DNA of 42,551 nucleotides, taken from an uncultured Clostridia bacterium (GTDB lineage Bacteria > Bacillota > Clostridia > TANB77 > CAG-508). How positions within the stretch are numbered: position 1 is the first letter of the stretch; every line of letters begins with the position of its first letter. The DNA is taken from the NCBI GenBank assembly GCA_944386715.1, contig CALXCD010000014.1:1-42551 (forward strand), read 5' to 3'. Positions 1 through 7,555 of the stretch are shown here, piece by piece. The notes beneath the pieces are model-generated. The model was not told the DNA's origin. It saw only the letters and a list, made by a program, of their open reading frames with translations, and searched no databases. A program made the position numbers and the translations under genes.

Positions 1-477
1 ATCTATTCGATAGGAATGGCTCTTGAAGAAGAAGGATTTAAAATTATAAACAATATAACTTGGCAAAAGACTAATCCACCACCTAATTTAGCTTGTAAAA
101 CTTTTACACATTCAACAGAAACAATTTTGTGGGCAAGAAAAGATTTAAAGAATGTAAAATATACATTTAATTATGATGTAATGAAACAACTGAATAGTAA
201 TAAACAAATGAAAGATGTTTGGACAACTTCGCTAACAAAGCCATCAGAAAAGAGACAAGGAAAACATCCAACACAAAAACCTTTGGAAATATTAGAAAGA
301 ATAATTTTAGCATCGACGAATGAAAATGATTTAATTTTAGATCCTTTTTGTGGTAGTAGTACAACAGGAATTTCAGCAGTAAAATTAAATAGAAGATACA
401 TAGGAATAGATAATTCAAAAGAATATTTAGATTTATCAATAAGAAGATATGAACAAATAAAGGAGGATTTATTATGA
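1..477 (+). CDS. DNA adenine methyltransferase of a DpnII-type system, 5' truncated by window edge
   Basis: The reading frame is open from base 1, so only the C-terminal part (about 158 residues) is present. It carries the AdoMet-binding motif DPFCGSSTTGISA followed by RRYIGID, and GKHPTQKP just before it, the usual arrangement in the C-terminal part of beta-class amino-methyltransferases; the catalytic DPPY-type motif must lie upstream of the window. The stop overlaps the start of the DpnII-like endonuclease by ATGA, so the two are translationally coupled. In known DpnII systems the gene before the nuclease is DpnA, which methylates adenine in GATC, including in single-stranded DNA. The pairing makes that the best guess here; the specificity is inferred from the neighbour, not from this fragment. 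Confidence 0.88.
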   Translation: MYSIGMALEEEGFKIINNITWQKTNPPPNLACKTFTHSTETILWARKDLKNVKYTFNYDVMKQLNSNKQMKDVWTTSLTKPSEKRQGKHPTQKPLEILERIILASTNENDLILDPFCGSSTTGISAVKLNRRYIGIDNSKEYLDLSIRRYEQIKEDLL

Positions 478-1337
478 AAAGAGATTTTGCACAATGGCTA
501 CTTACTTTTACAGATAGTATTGCTAATTATAAATATTACATAGATTTTGAAACGATATATAAGAATGCTGAAATATATAAAATAGAACTAAATATGTTAA
601 ATTCTTTAATTGGTAGTAAAAATGTAGAAAAAGAATTTGAAGATTTAGTAAGAAAATATCCTGAAGTTTTAAAATGTATACCTATATTATTAGCAGTCAG
701 ACAGTATGAAATAATTGTTTTAGATGATGATGGAAATAAATTTGAATATAATTTTAAAAAAATGAATTATGATGTAGAGCAATATAAAGTGTTTATGAGA
801 GAAACAGGTCTATTTGAGTTATTAGAAAAACATCTAGTTAATAATTTATATGATTATGTTTTAGGTGTTGAATCTGGACTAAATTCTAATGCTAGAAAAA
901 ATCGTGGCGGACATTTAATGGAAGATTTAGTGGAAAAATTTATTCAAAAAGCAGGTTTTAAGAAAAATGAAACATATTTTAAAGAGATGTACTTACAGGA
1001 TATAGAAAATAAATGGAAACTAGATATGTCTTTTATAAGTAATAAAAATCAAGCAACTAAGCGATTTGATTATGTAATAAAAACTGATAATTGTATTTAT
1101 GGAATAGAAACTAACTTTTATGCTGCTGGTGGTTCAAAACTTAATGAAACAGCAAGAAGTTATAAAATGATAGCAGAAGAGGCAGAAAAAGTTGTAGGAT
1201 TTGAATTTGTATGGTTTACAGATGGAATGGGATGGATCTCAGCTAGAAATAACTTAAAAGAAACATTTGATAGTATGGATAATATTTATAATATTCATGA
1301 TATGAAGAATGGAATAATGAAAGAAATATTTAAATAA
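474..1337 (+). CDS. dpnII: Type II restriction endonuclease, DpnII/MboI family (GATC)
   Basis: The 287-aa protein is close to DpnII in length and recognisable over its whole length: an N-terminal block FAQWLLTFTDSIANYKYY, LNSLIGSKNVEKEF, the central NNLYDYVLGVESGL...NRGG, then the catalytic-core region FDYVIKTDNCIYGIETNFYA and GGSKLNETARSYKMIAEEAE, ending in a NL+ETFD helix. The VIKT...GIETN strand fits a PD-(D/E)xK active site. Family knowledge says it cuts unmethylated GATC. It overlaps the methyltransferase stop by four bases, as expected for an RM operon, and a hairpin terminator follows immediately. With the methyltransferase it would restrict incoming phage or plasmid DNA. Confidence 0.93.
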   Translation: MKRDFAQWLLTFTDSIANYKYYIDFETIYKNAEIYKIELNMLNSLIGSKNVEKEFEDLVRKYPEVLKCIPILLAVRQYEIIVLDDDGNKFEYNFKKMNYDVEQYKVFMRETGLFELLEKHLVNNLYDYVLGVESGLNSNARKNRGGHLMEDLVEKFIQKAGFKKNETYFKEMYLQDIENKWKLDMSFISNKNQATKRFDYVIKTDNCIYGIETNFYAAGGSKLNETARSYKMIAEEAEKVVGFEFVWFTDGMGWISARNNLKETFDSMDNIYNIHDMKNGIMKEIFK

Positions 1338-1344
1338 AAAATAA

Positions 1345-1378
1345 AAAAAGATTTCGAATAAATCGGAATCTTTTTTAT
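1345..1378 (+). terminator. Intrinsic terminator of the RM operon
   Basis: GATTTCG and CGGAATC pair (one G-T) around a short AATAAAT loop, with A-rich sequence before and a TTTTTT run after. It starts only a few bases after the endonuclease stop. Confidence 0.8.
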
Positions 1379-1437
1379 ATAAAGACAAAAAAAGCGGACA
1401 AAAAAACAAAAAAAAGAAAAAAATCATACTTTTAATA

Positions 1438-1466
1438 TTGACAATAAAAAAATAAAATGATAATAT
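1438..1466 (+). promoter_or_regulatory. Sigma-A-type promoter for the DUF5986-like/IrrE pair
   Basis: TTGACA at 1438-1443 and TAATAT at 1461-1466 are separated by 17 bases. The start codon lies at 1497 with AAAGGAG seven bases upstream. Confidence 0.65.
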
Positions 1467-1496
1467 GTATGTATAAATTTAATAAAGGAGAATCGT

Positions 1497-2204
1497 ATGC
1501 AAGAATTTTGTTATCTAAGTACAGAAGAAAAAAATATAATCTCTAATACAATTATATCTGCTATGTTAAACGATGTAAAAGAAGTATATATTGAAAATAA
1601 TTTACATCATAGAAATGCTTATTCTATGTTAGTTTGGGACTTCGTGGGTTCGAAAGTAATTGAGACTTTAAAAAATACTAGATTAAAAGTGATTAAAGCT
1701 AAAAGAGGAAGATTTTCATTTGATTTAATATTAGATGAAGAATATCATACTATTTATAGCATAATGAAAAAAAGTAATATAGAGAAAGTAAAAAAAGAAA
1801 GAAAATTTTCACATTATTTATGGGCGTTGACTAGTATAAATTGTGACATAGAAGTTGGAGAAGGTCAGTTAAATTTATTTACAATAGAATCTAATAATGA
1901 ATATAGAGAAAAAACTAAAAAAGAACTATTAACTGGAGTGGAAGCAATTGTAAATAGATATTGTATTATTGTAATAAATGATGATAATAAACAATTTCCA
2001 AGTATACAACTAGGCGTATATGATATGAATTTAAATTGTATATATGAAGAAATGTGGAAAGAGTCAATAATTATTGATTATAATTTTGAAAATGATGATA
2101 ATAGTAATGAAGATAAGCCTATTATTAAAATAAAAGATGATTTTGAGGAAAATATTTTGAAAATAAAAAAACAAGAAGAAAAAAAGGAAGAAAAAGAAGG
2201 GTAG
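1497..2204 (+). CDS. DUF5986-like protein, function unknown
   Basis: The 235-aa soluble protein begins after a clear AAAGGAG site. The segment KVIKAKRGRFSFDLILDEE, followed by a YSIMKK block, resembles what I remember of DUF5986 proteins (KRG-x-W/F-E/D strand, then a 'LYTLM+' strand); I cannot confirm this without a search. The last 30 residues are highly charged (KKQEEKKEEKEG) and probably disordered. It has its own promoter and stands nine bases ahead of the XRE/ImmA-IrrE gene, so the two form a transcription unit. Proteins of this type are often found beside ImmA/IrrE genes; the gene may be a substrate or partner of the protease, but nothing in the sequence shows this. Confidence 0.6.
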   Translation: MQEFCYLSTEEKNIISNTIISAMLNDVKEVYIENNLHHRNAYSMLVWDFVGSKVIETLKNTRLKVIKAKRGRFSFDLILDEEYHTIYSIMKKSNIEKVKKERKFSHYLWALTSINCDIEVGEGQLNLFTIESNNEYREKTKKELLTGVEAIVNRYCIIVINDDNKQFPSIQLGVYDMNLNCIYEEMWKESIIIDYNFENDDNSNEDKPIIKIKDDFEENILKIKKQEEKKEEKEG

Positions 2205-2213
2205 AGTTTTTGT

Positions 2214-3389
2214 ATGTTAGATATATCAAAAAAATTTTATGGTGAAAATTTAAAATTTGCAAGATTGTATAGAGGATTATCAATGGAAGAATTAGGAACT
2301 GAAATAGGTAAATCAAAGCAAATTATATCACAATATGAATCAATGCAAGATAGTCAGCAGCCATTATTTAGTACAGTTGCTGAAATTTCAGAAAAACTAA
2401 AATTTCCAATTGAGTTCTTTTATACAGCAAGAAATATTGTAACAGATGAAATGAATACATATTTTAGAGCATTACTCTCTAGTAATAAAAAAGATAAAAT
2501 AGTTCAAACAAAAAAAGCTACAGTAATAATAGAAATTTATAAATTTCTAGAAAATTACATAGAATTTCCAAAGTTAAATATTCCTAAAATTGATAGTAAT
2601 GATATAGCAGATGGAAATTATAAAATAATCACACAAACAATTAGAAACTATTGGGGTCTTGGCGATAAACCTATTTCTAATATTATAAATGTGCTGGAAA
2701 TGAATGGATTTATATTAAGCAGCATAAATACTAACACTATGGATATAGATGCATTTACTCATTATGTAAAAATTAATGGAAAAGAATATTTTTGCATTGT
2801 TGTAGGAAATGAAAAAAAATCTTTTGCTAGAAGACAGTTTAATACAGCACATGAACTAGCACATGTAATACTTCATAATACTAACATTGATATGGATACA
2901 CTTTCAAGAGAAGAATTTAGAGAAATGGAGAGAGAAGCGGATAAATTTGCAGCAGAATTATTATTACCAGAAAAGAGCTTTTTAAAAGATCTTATATATC
3001 CAACTAATTTGAAGTTTTATGAGGAATTGAAAAAAAAATGGAAAGTATCTATTTTAGCTATGTTAATGAGGGCAGCTGACTTAGAGGTTATAACTAGGAA
3101 TCAATTGCAGTATTTGATAAAGCAGTATTATGCCAAAGGATACAGAAATAGTGAACCTTTGGATGATACTATAAAAATACAAGAACCTACATTAATAAGA
3201 TTAGCCACTAATATGTTGTTAGATAATAATAAATTTACACCAAATCAATTTTTAAATAATTTACATAATAACGGAATATGGCTAGAGAGAGAAGAAATTG
3301 AGAGAGTTATAGGTTTAGAACCTGGAAAATTAAAAAATAATGAAGATGAAGAAATAGGGAAAATAATTAAAATTGATTTTAAAAAATAA
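2214..3389 (+). CDS. XRE-family HTH / ImmA-IrrE zinc metallopeptidase (M78)
   Basis: The 391-aa protein has two domains. Residues about 8-65 form an XRE helix-turn-helix (LKFARLYRGLSMEELGTEIG, then KSKQIISQYES). Residues about 190-260 hold a peptidase M78 core: HELAHVILH with H213, E214 and H217 as zinc/catalytic residues, and E241 in EREADKFAAELLLP as the third ligand. Related ImmA/IrrE proteins cleave repressors or antitoxins after a stress or DNA-damage cue and release gene expression. The extra C-terminal 130 residues are not recognised. It follows the DUF5986-like gene by nine bases and lies between an RM system and a Thoeris-like pair, so a role in controlling defence or a toxin is plausible but inferred. 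Confidence 0.88.
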   Translation: MLDISKKFYGENLKFARLYRGLSMEELGTEIGKSKQIISQYESMQDSQQPLFSTVAEISEKLKFPIEFFYTARNIVTDEMNTYFRALLSSNKKDKIVQTKKATVIIEIYKFLENYIEFPKLNIPKIDSNDIADGNYKIITQTIRNYWGLGDKPISNIINVLEMNGFILSSINTNTMDIDAFTHYVKINGKEYFCIVVGNEKKSFARRQFNTAHELAHVILHNTNIDMDTLSREEFREMEREADKFAAELLLPEKSFLKDLIYPTNLKFYEELKKKWKVSILAMLMRAADLEVITRNQLQYLIKQYYAKGYRNSEPLDDTIKIQEPTLIRLATNMLLDNNKFTPNQFLNNLHNNGIWLEREEIERVIGLEPGKLKNNEDEEIGKIIKIDFKK

Positions 3390-3558
3390 TGACTTTTAAG
3401 AGTTAGTCATAAAAGAAACCAAAGAAAAAGAGCTATATTAAAACAGCCCTTAAAGTATGTATAAAAATTAGCACTCTCTATACATATTTTTAGTATAAAA
3501 CAAAAATATAGATTTGTAAATACTTATGAATATAATAAAGCTCTAGAAAGGAATATGC

Positions 3559-3687
3559 ATGACAAATAAAATAAGAACATCTAAGAAAGTAGCGAAGAAA
3601 GCTAGTAAGCAATTAAGAAGTAGTAAAACATCTAAAATACAAAAATCTGTTGCTGCAAGTGCATTAAGAAATAGAGCAAAAAAATAG
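3559..3687 (+). CDS. Small basic 42-aa protein upstream of the Thoeris-like genes
   Basis: An ATG at 3559 follows GAAAGGA (3546-3552) with correct spacing. The product starts MTNKIRTSKKVAKKASK and ends SVAASALRNRAKK: about one third Lys/Arg, rich in Ser and Ala, with no Cys or acidic residues. The nearby ATG at 3555 terminates after four codons, so 3559 is the start. I recall similarly patterned short proteins ('KIRTSKKVASKAS...KSVAGSAL') in bacterial genomic islands, but cannot confirm this or name a function. It lies 60 bases ahead of the macro-domain gene on the same strand and may be co-transcribed. Its charge suggests nucleic-acid binding; that is inference. Confidence 0.6.
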   Translation: MTNKIRTSKKVAKKASKQLRSSKTSKIQKSVAASALRNRAKK

Positions 3688-3746
3688 AAAATGAATAATA
3701 GAATATTTATTTTTGTTGACTTAAAATTTGAAAGAAGGTGTAAAAA

Positions 3747-4601
3747 ATAAAACAGAAATTTTTTGATTTATTATTATTAAAAAGAAGTTGGGATATTTTT
3801 TCAGTAATAGCAACAATAATTAGTTTAATACTTGCATTTACAGGAAGTATAGAAGATAGTAATAAATGGTTGATAGGAATAATTATTTCAATTTCTTTTG
3901 TTATTATCTTTTCAGTAATATACATATGTGAATATGTATATAATAAATTTTTTTTAAGAAGAATAAATGCTAAAATAGGGAAAGTATCTCTAGTTATAAA
4001 AAGTGGAGATTTGTTTGAAGAAGAGGGTATAAAGGTTATACCAGTAAATGAATATTTTGATACTCAGGTTGATAATAATATTATATCAGATACTACATTA
4101 CATGGAATATTTGTTAAGAGATATATTGGAAATAATAACGAAAAATTAAAGAAATTAAATATGGAAATTTCGAAGCAATTAAAAGATGTTGATTGTATTG
4201 AAGTTAAAGAAAGAAAAAGAGGAAAGAAAAAAAGATATGCAATTGCAAGTACAATTTTGATAGATGATTATATTTTGACAGCATTATCAAAGTTTAATGA
4301 AAAAAATGAAGCATATTTATCAATGCCAGAATATTTGGAATTTTTAAATAAATTCTGGAATGAAATTGATAGAATACATAACGGAAGAATTATAAATATA
4401 CCTGTTATAGGTACAGGATTAGCAAGGATAAATCCAACACTATCGTATGAAGAATATTTAGAACAAATAATTTTTTCATTAAAGACCTCATCTATAATTG
4501 CTGGAGAAGCAAAAATTAATATTATTATTTCAGAAAAAAAGATGAAAGAGTGTTCTTTAGTAAAGTTAAAAAATATTGTAAGTACAATAAATAATAAATA
4601 A
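3747..4601 (+). CDS. thsA: ThsA-like effector of type II Thoeris: two TM helices plus macro domain; no canonical start
   Basis: Read from 3747 the protein has about 284 residues: TM1 (WDIFSVIATIISLILAF), TM2 (LIGIIISISFVIIFSVIYI), then a macro-like domain from KVSLVIKSGDLFEEEG, with VIPVNEYFDTQVD, and VIGTGLARINP near the C-terminus. This two-helix plus macro layout is that of type II Thoeris ThsA, which binds a TIR-made ADP-ribose derivative and damages the membrane. The first conventional start, TTG at 3870, would remove TM1. A good ribosome binding site (AGAAGGTG, 3733-3740) is instead placed for an ATA at 3747. So either AUA is used or the ATG has been lost. It lies 14 bases ahead of the TIR gene. 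Confidence 0.78.
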   Translation: MKQKFFDLLLLKRSWDIFSVIATIISLILAFTGSIEDSNKWLIGIIISISFVIIFSVIYICEYVYNKFFLRRINAKIGKVSLVIKSGDLFEEEGIKVIPVNEYFDTQVDNNIISDTTLHGIFVKRYIGNNNEKLKKLNMEISKQLKDVDCIEVKERKRGKKKRYAIASTILIDDYILTALSKFNEKNEAYLSMPEYLEFLNKFWNEIDRIHNGRIINIPVIGTGLARINPTLSYEEYLEQIIFSLKTSSIIAGEAKINIIISEKKMKECSLVKLKNIVSTINNK

Positions 4602-4615
4602 AGGAGGAAAAACAA

Positions 4616-5176
4616 ATGGCATATAGAAATGGAAATTATTCAGCATTTTATGTTAGCGAACCATTCGCAGAAAGTAATTTAGGAGCTGCTGCAACAAGAG
4701 ATTTTAATACTTATAATTTATTCAGAGCATGGAAAAAGGCTGATGAGAACTTTCCTTTTAATGACTCGCATGATAAAAATTATAATGTAAGGGATGGGAG
4801 TGATTGGGAAAATACATTAAAACCAAGATTACATGATAGGTTAAGAAATTCAAAAAATATAATATTAATTTTAAGTTCTGTTACACAAAATAGTAGAGCT
4901 CTAAGGGAAGAAATTGATTATGGAATAAACACTTGTGGATTACCTGTAATAGTTGTATATCCAGAATTTAAGGAGAAAGAAGATATTGCTAAAGATAATA
5001 GAATAACACAAAAAGTAAAAAATATGTGGGAAAAATTGCCTGTATTTAGGAATTCTTTAGATAAAGTTCCGACAATTCATGTTCCATATAAAAAGGATTT
5101 AATTAAGAAAGCTTTAGAGGATTCAGATTTTATGGTAAATACAAAAGGAGAATCAAAAATTTATTTTTTTAAATAA
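4616..5176 (+). CDS. thsB: ThsB-like TIR-domain protein (DUF1863/TIR-like), signal-making subunit of Thoeris
   Basis: The 186-aa protein follows AAAGGAGG. It has the TIR-like order: an N-terminal strand (YSAFYVSEP), NTYNLFRAWKKADENFPFND, SHDKNYNVRD, a helix LKPRLHDRLRNSKN, the strand IILILSSVT, then ALREEIDYGINTCGLPVIVV with E98/E99 where TIR NADases place their catalytic Glu. In Thoeris, ThsB senses phage infection and converts NAD+ to a nucleotide signal that activates ThsA; in type II systems that signal is a histidine-ADP-ribose conjugate. The pairing with a TM-macro protein supports type II. The exact catalytic residue is inferred by position only. Confidence 0.85.
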   Translation: MAYRNGNYSAFYVSEPFAESNLGAAATRDFNTYNLFRAWKKADENFPFNDSHDKNYNVRDGSDWENTLKPRLHDRLRNSKNIILILSSVTQNSRALREEIDYGINTCGLPVIVVYPEFKEKEDIAKDNRITQKVKNMWEKLPVFRNSLDKVPTIHVPYKKDLIKKALEDSDFMVNTKGESKIYFFK

Positions 5177-5221
5177 AACTCTTGCAAAAATATTTATATT
5201 ATGTTAAATTATAATCATAGA

Positions 5222-5325
5222 ATCAAACTATGAAATATAATTATAAATACAAGCTCGTATTCTTCGCGAACGGAAGCGTCAAACGAGCCATAAATAGCAG
5301 ATAAGAAATTATCTGTTATTTTTTT
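5222..5325 (+). ncRNA. Possible small structured RNA ending in a strong terminator
   Basis: GCTCGT (5253-5258) pairs with ACGAGC (5283-5288), enclosing a smaller CTTC/GAAG hairpin; then AATAGCAGATAA pairs with TTATCTGTTATT (5293-5320, one G-T) around a GAAA loop and runs into seven or more T. A weak promoter (TTGCAA 5182, TAAATT 5205) lies upstream. This may be just the Thoeris operon terminator with a stable leader hairpin, or a short RNA of about 100 nt. No known RNA family is recognised. Confidence 0.4.
5293..5325 (+). terminator. Intrinsic terminator after the Thoeris-like genes
   Basis: A 12-bp stem (one G-T pair) with a GAAA tetraloop is followed by a run of T to 5325. Confidence 0.85.
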
Positions 5326-5375
5326 GGGATTTTTTAGATATTTGAAAAGTTTAAAAAGTTAAATATTATAAATAA

Positions 5376-5404
5376 TTGTATTTATAAAAATTTTATGATA
5401 TAAA
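5376..5404 (+). promoter_or_regulatory. Promoter of the first Nudix gene
   Basis: TTGTAT (5376-5381) and TATAAA (5399-5404) are 17 bases apart. The predicted transcript start is near 5411, just before a perfect hairpin at 5416-5444. Confidence 0.6.
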
Positions 5405-5415
5405 TAAGAAAATGT

Positions 5416-5444
5416 GAAAGTTGCAAGGTTACGTTGCAACTTTC
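5416..5444 (+). promoter_or_regulatory. Perfect 11-bp hairpin at the mRNA 5' end, abutting the ribosome binding site
   Basis: GAAAGTTGCAA (5416-5426) and TTGCAACTTTC (5434-5444) are exact complements around GGTTACG. AAAAAGGAGAG starts at the next base. It could protect the mRNA 5' end, modulate initiation, or serve as a DNA operator. Confidence 0.6.
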
Positions 5445-5459
5445 AAAAAGGAGAGAATT

Positions 5460-6212
5460 ATGATATATAAAATTGAAAATAAAAAAGTACAAGTAATATT
5501 AAAAAATGAAAATATAGAATTACCAATTAGATTAAAAGATAAAATAAATGAAAATTTTGAAAATATGAAAAAACAGGGAGCTAATATATGGAATGGAGAA
5601 GTACTTTGTGTTTCAGAATTTAATATAGAAGATGATAAAGTAGAAATAATTTGCAAAAAATCAGATTATGCTCATTATCTATATGGAGAAAGAATAGGAT
5701 GTCCAAATGAGTATGAATGCAAAAATTTAAGTGCTGGTTGCTTACTAGAAACAATAGATGGATATTATATAGTTGGAGAATTAGATGACAATACTTCATA
5801 TCCAACAATGTTACAAGTAACAGGTGGAGGAATAGACAAAACAGATATAGTTGGAGAAAAAATAGAAGTAGAGCAAACAATAATAAGAGAAGCAAGAGAA
5901 GAATTAAACATAGATTTAAAGGATAAAAAAAGTATTTTATATAATAAAATAAGTTATATGTATGTTTCAGAAGATAATGAGCAACCAGGAGTTCAATTAT
6001 TTTCAAAAGCTAAAATTAAAATGACAGTAAAAGAAATTCAAAATTATTTTAATAATTATTACAAATACCTAAAAGAAAACAATTTAGAGGTAGAATTTAA
6101 GAAATTACATTTCTTTAAAAAAGAAAATGCAGTAAAGGAATTAAAAGAATTAAAAAATCCAAAAAGAAATTATTTAATACCCTTATTGAAAATTGATATG
6201 AAAGGAAAATAA
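5460..6212 (+). CDS. Nudix hydrolase with N-terminal extension
   Basis: The start is ATG 5460 (MIYKIENKKVQVIL) behind AAGGAGAG; a TTG at 5421 is in frame but lies inside the hairpin and is rejected. The 250-aa protein has an unrecognised 90-residue N-terminal part (GERIGCPNEYECKNLSAGC) and then a Nudix fold with a box-like GGG-x-D, then QTIIREAREELNID, giving the REUxEE core. About eight extra residues sit between the glycines and the REAREEL helix. The substrate cannot be read from sequence; such proteins hydrolyse nucleoside diphosphate-linked compounds. It ends two bases before the HAD gene, and the two look co-transcribed. Confidence 0.75.
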   Translation: MIYKIENKKVQVILKNENIELPIRLKDKINENFENMKKQGANIWNGEVLCVSEFNIEDDKVEIICKKSDYAHYLYGERIGCPNEYECKNLSAGCLLETIDGYYIVGELDDNTSYPTMLQVTGGGIDKTDIVGEKIEVEQTIIREAREELNIDLKDKKSILYNKISYMYVSEDNEQPGVQLFSKAKIKMTVKEIQNYFNNYYKYLKENNLEVEFKKLHFFKKENAVKELKELKNPKRNYLIPLLKIDMKGK

Positions 6213-6214
6213 AA

Positions 6215-6832
6215 ATGATAAGAAATATAATATTTGATTTAGGAAACGTAATTATAAATTATAATCAAAAGCAAATAATTAATAGTTTTACGCAAAAAGA
6301 AGATGAAATAAAATACATATATGATGAAATATTTCATGCTCCAGAATGGCATTTAATGGATTTAGGGGATATGACTAATGAGGAAGCAATAGAAGTAATA
6401 AATAAAAGAAATGAATGTAAATATGAAAAATTAACAAAAGATTTTTTACATGAATGGTATAAAAAGCAAACAATTAATAGAGAAATTGTAGAAATAGCAA
6501 AAAAATTAAAGAAAAATGGATATAAATTATTTGTTTTGTCTAATATGGCTAATCTAACATATGAATATTTTAAAAATAATGAATTTTTTTCTTTATGTTC
6601 AGGAATCATTATTTCTGCACATGAACATATAAAAAAACCAGATGAAAAAGTATATAAATTGCTTTTAGATAGATATCATTTAAATGCAGAAGAATGTTTA
6701 TTTATAGATGATGATCCATCAGAAGAAAATTATAAAACAGCTAATAAAATGGGAATAAAAGGTAGAAAAATTATACCAAACCAAGCAGAAGATGTTAAAA
6801 AATTATTGCTAGAATATGAAATAGAAATATAA
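6215..6832 (+). CDS. HAD-family hydrolase (subfamily IA, YihX-like)
   Basis: The 205-aa protein shows all HAD motifs: motif I FDLGNVI near residue 7 (nucleophile Asp; the second Asp is replaced by Asn, as in YihX-type phosphatases that read FDLGNV), motif II LSNMA, motif III Lys in HIKKPDEKVY, and motif IV FIDDDPSEEN. A helical cap lies between motifs I and II. These enzymes remove phosphate from sugar phosphates or nucleotides; the substrate is unknown. It starts two bases after the Nudix gene with GAAAGGAAA as ribosome binding site, so the pair may act on the same metabolite. Confidence 0.85.
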   Translation: MIRNIIFDLGNVIINYNQKQIINSFTQKEDEIKYIYDEIFHAPEWHLMDLGDMTNEEAIEVINKRNECKYEKLTKDFLHEWYKKQTINREIVEIAKKLKKNGYKLFVLSNMANLTYEYFKNNEFFSLCSGIIISAHEHIKKPDEKVYKLLLDRYHLNAEECLFIDDDPSEENYKTANKMGIKGRKIIPNQAEDVKKLLLEYEIEI

Positions 6833-6876
6833 AATTTATGATATAAAATGAGCAATAAATAAAAAAGGGAGTAATA

Positions 6877-7001
6877 ATGATGAAAATTTGAATATAGAAA
6901 AAGAAAATTACAGATTTGAGTTAAAACAAGGTATGTATAACGATATGACTAAAATTAATGAAAATTTTAAAAAATTAGGAATAGATGCGGACAAAATCTA
7001 G
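6877..7001 (+). pseudogene. Remnant of a small gene with a broken start
   Basis: AAGGGAG is well placed for ATG-ATG at 6877/6880, but this frame stops after ATT. The adjacent frame from about 6888 codes for 37 residues (NIEKENYRFELKQGMYNDM, then TKINENFKKLGIDADKI) and stops at 7001. One base gained or lost near 6886 would join them. The peptide is not recognised. It fits the decay seen along this accessory stretch. Confidence 0.35.
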
Positions 7002-7009
7002 GAAGGAAA

Positions 7010-7510
7010 ATGACAAGGATAATGGAAAAACATGAATTAGTTGATAAAACAGGAAATAAAACAGGAAAAATTTTAACACATATGGAGGCACGTGACCCCA
7101 ATAATGTGCCCAATGGATATTATATACCAGTAGTTGGAGTAATTATTATTAATGGTGACAATAAAATTTTACTTCAAAAACGTAGCAGATTTAAAAGAGC
7201 TAATCCTAGCAAATGGGGAATATGTGGTGGAAAAGTCGACTTAGGTGAAACACCAATTGATGCAGGAGTTCGTGAAACTTTAGAAGAGATAGGTATCTTT
7301 TTAAATAAGGATGAGTTAAAATTCTTAAGTATGGATACAAATGAAAAAGCACATTTTACAGTGTATTATATTAGGAAAAATGTAGATGTAAATGAATGCA
7401 AATTACAAGAAGAGGAACTTGAAGAAGTGAAATATTTTAAAATAGAAGAATTAGAAGATTTGGATAATGAAGGATTTGAATGGCTAGATGATTTAAAGAA
7501 AATCATATAA
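7010..7510 (+). CDS. Nudix hydrolase (MutT/IDI-like)
   Basis: The 166-aa protein has a complete Nudix box at about residues 73-96: GGKVDLGETPID followed by AGVRETLEEIGI, matching Gx5Ex7REUxEExGU in full. The N-terminal part (HELVDKTGNKTGKILTHMEA) resembles isopentenyl-diphosphate-isomerase-like Nudix proteins. The start is ATG 7010 after AGGAAGGAAA; ATG 7022 (MEKHELVDK) is an alternative. It may clean up oxidised or excess nucleotides; the substrate is not determinable. It stands alone between a gene remnant and the cupin gene, on the same strand. Confidence 0.85.
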   Translation: MTRIMEKHELVDKTGNKTGKILTHMEARDPNNVPNGYYIPVVGVIIINGDNKILLQKRSRFKRANPSKWGICGGKVDLGETPIDAGVRETLEEIGIFLNKDELKFLSMDTNEKAHFTVYYIRKNVDVNECKLQEEELEEVKYFKIEELEDLDNEGFEWLDDLKKII

Positions 7511-7555
7511 ATTTCGCAACATTATACGGCAAAATTTAAAGAGAGGATAATAAAA

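Noticed and set aside
167..494. Minus-strand frames over the RM genes
   Set aside because: They are antisense shadows of the methyltransferase, rich in Leu/Phe/Ile as expected from AT-rich complement, without ribosome binding sites.
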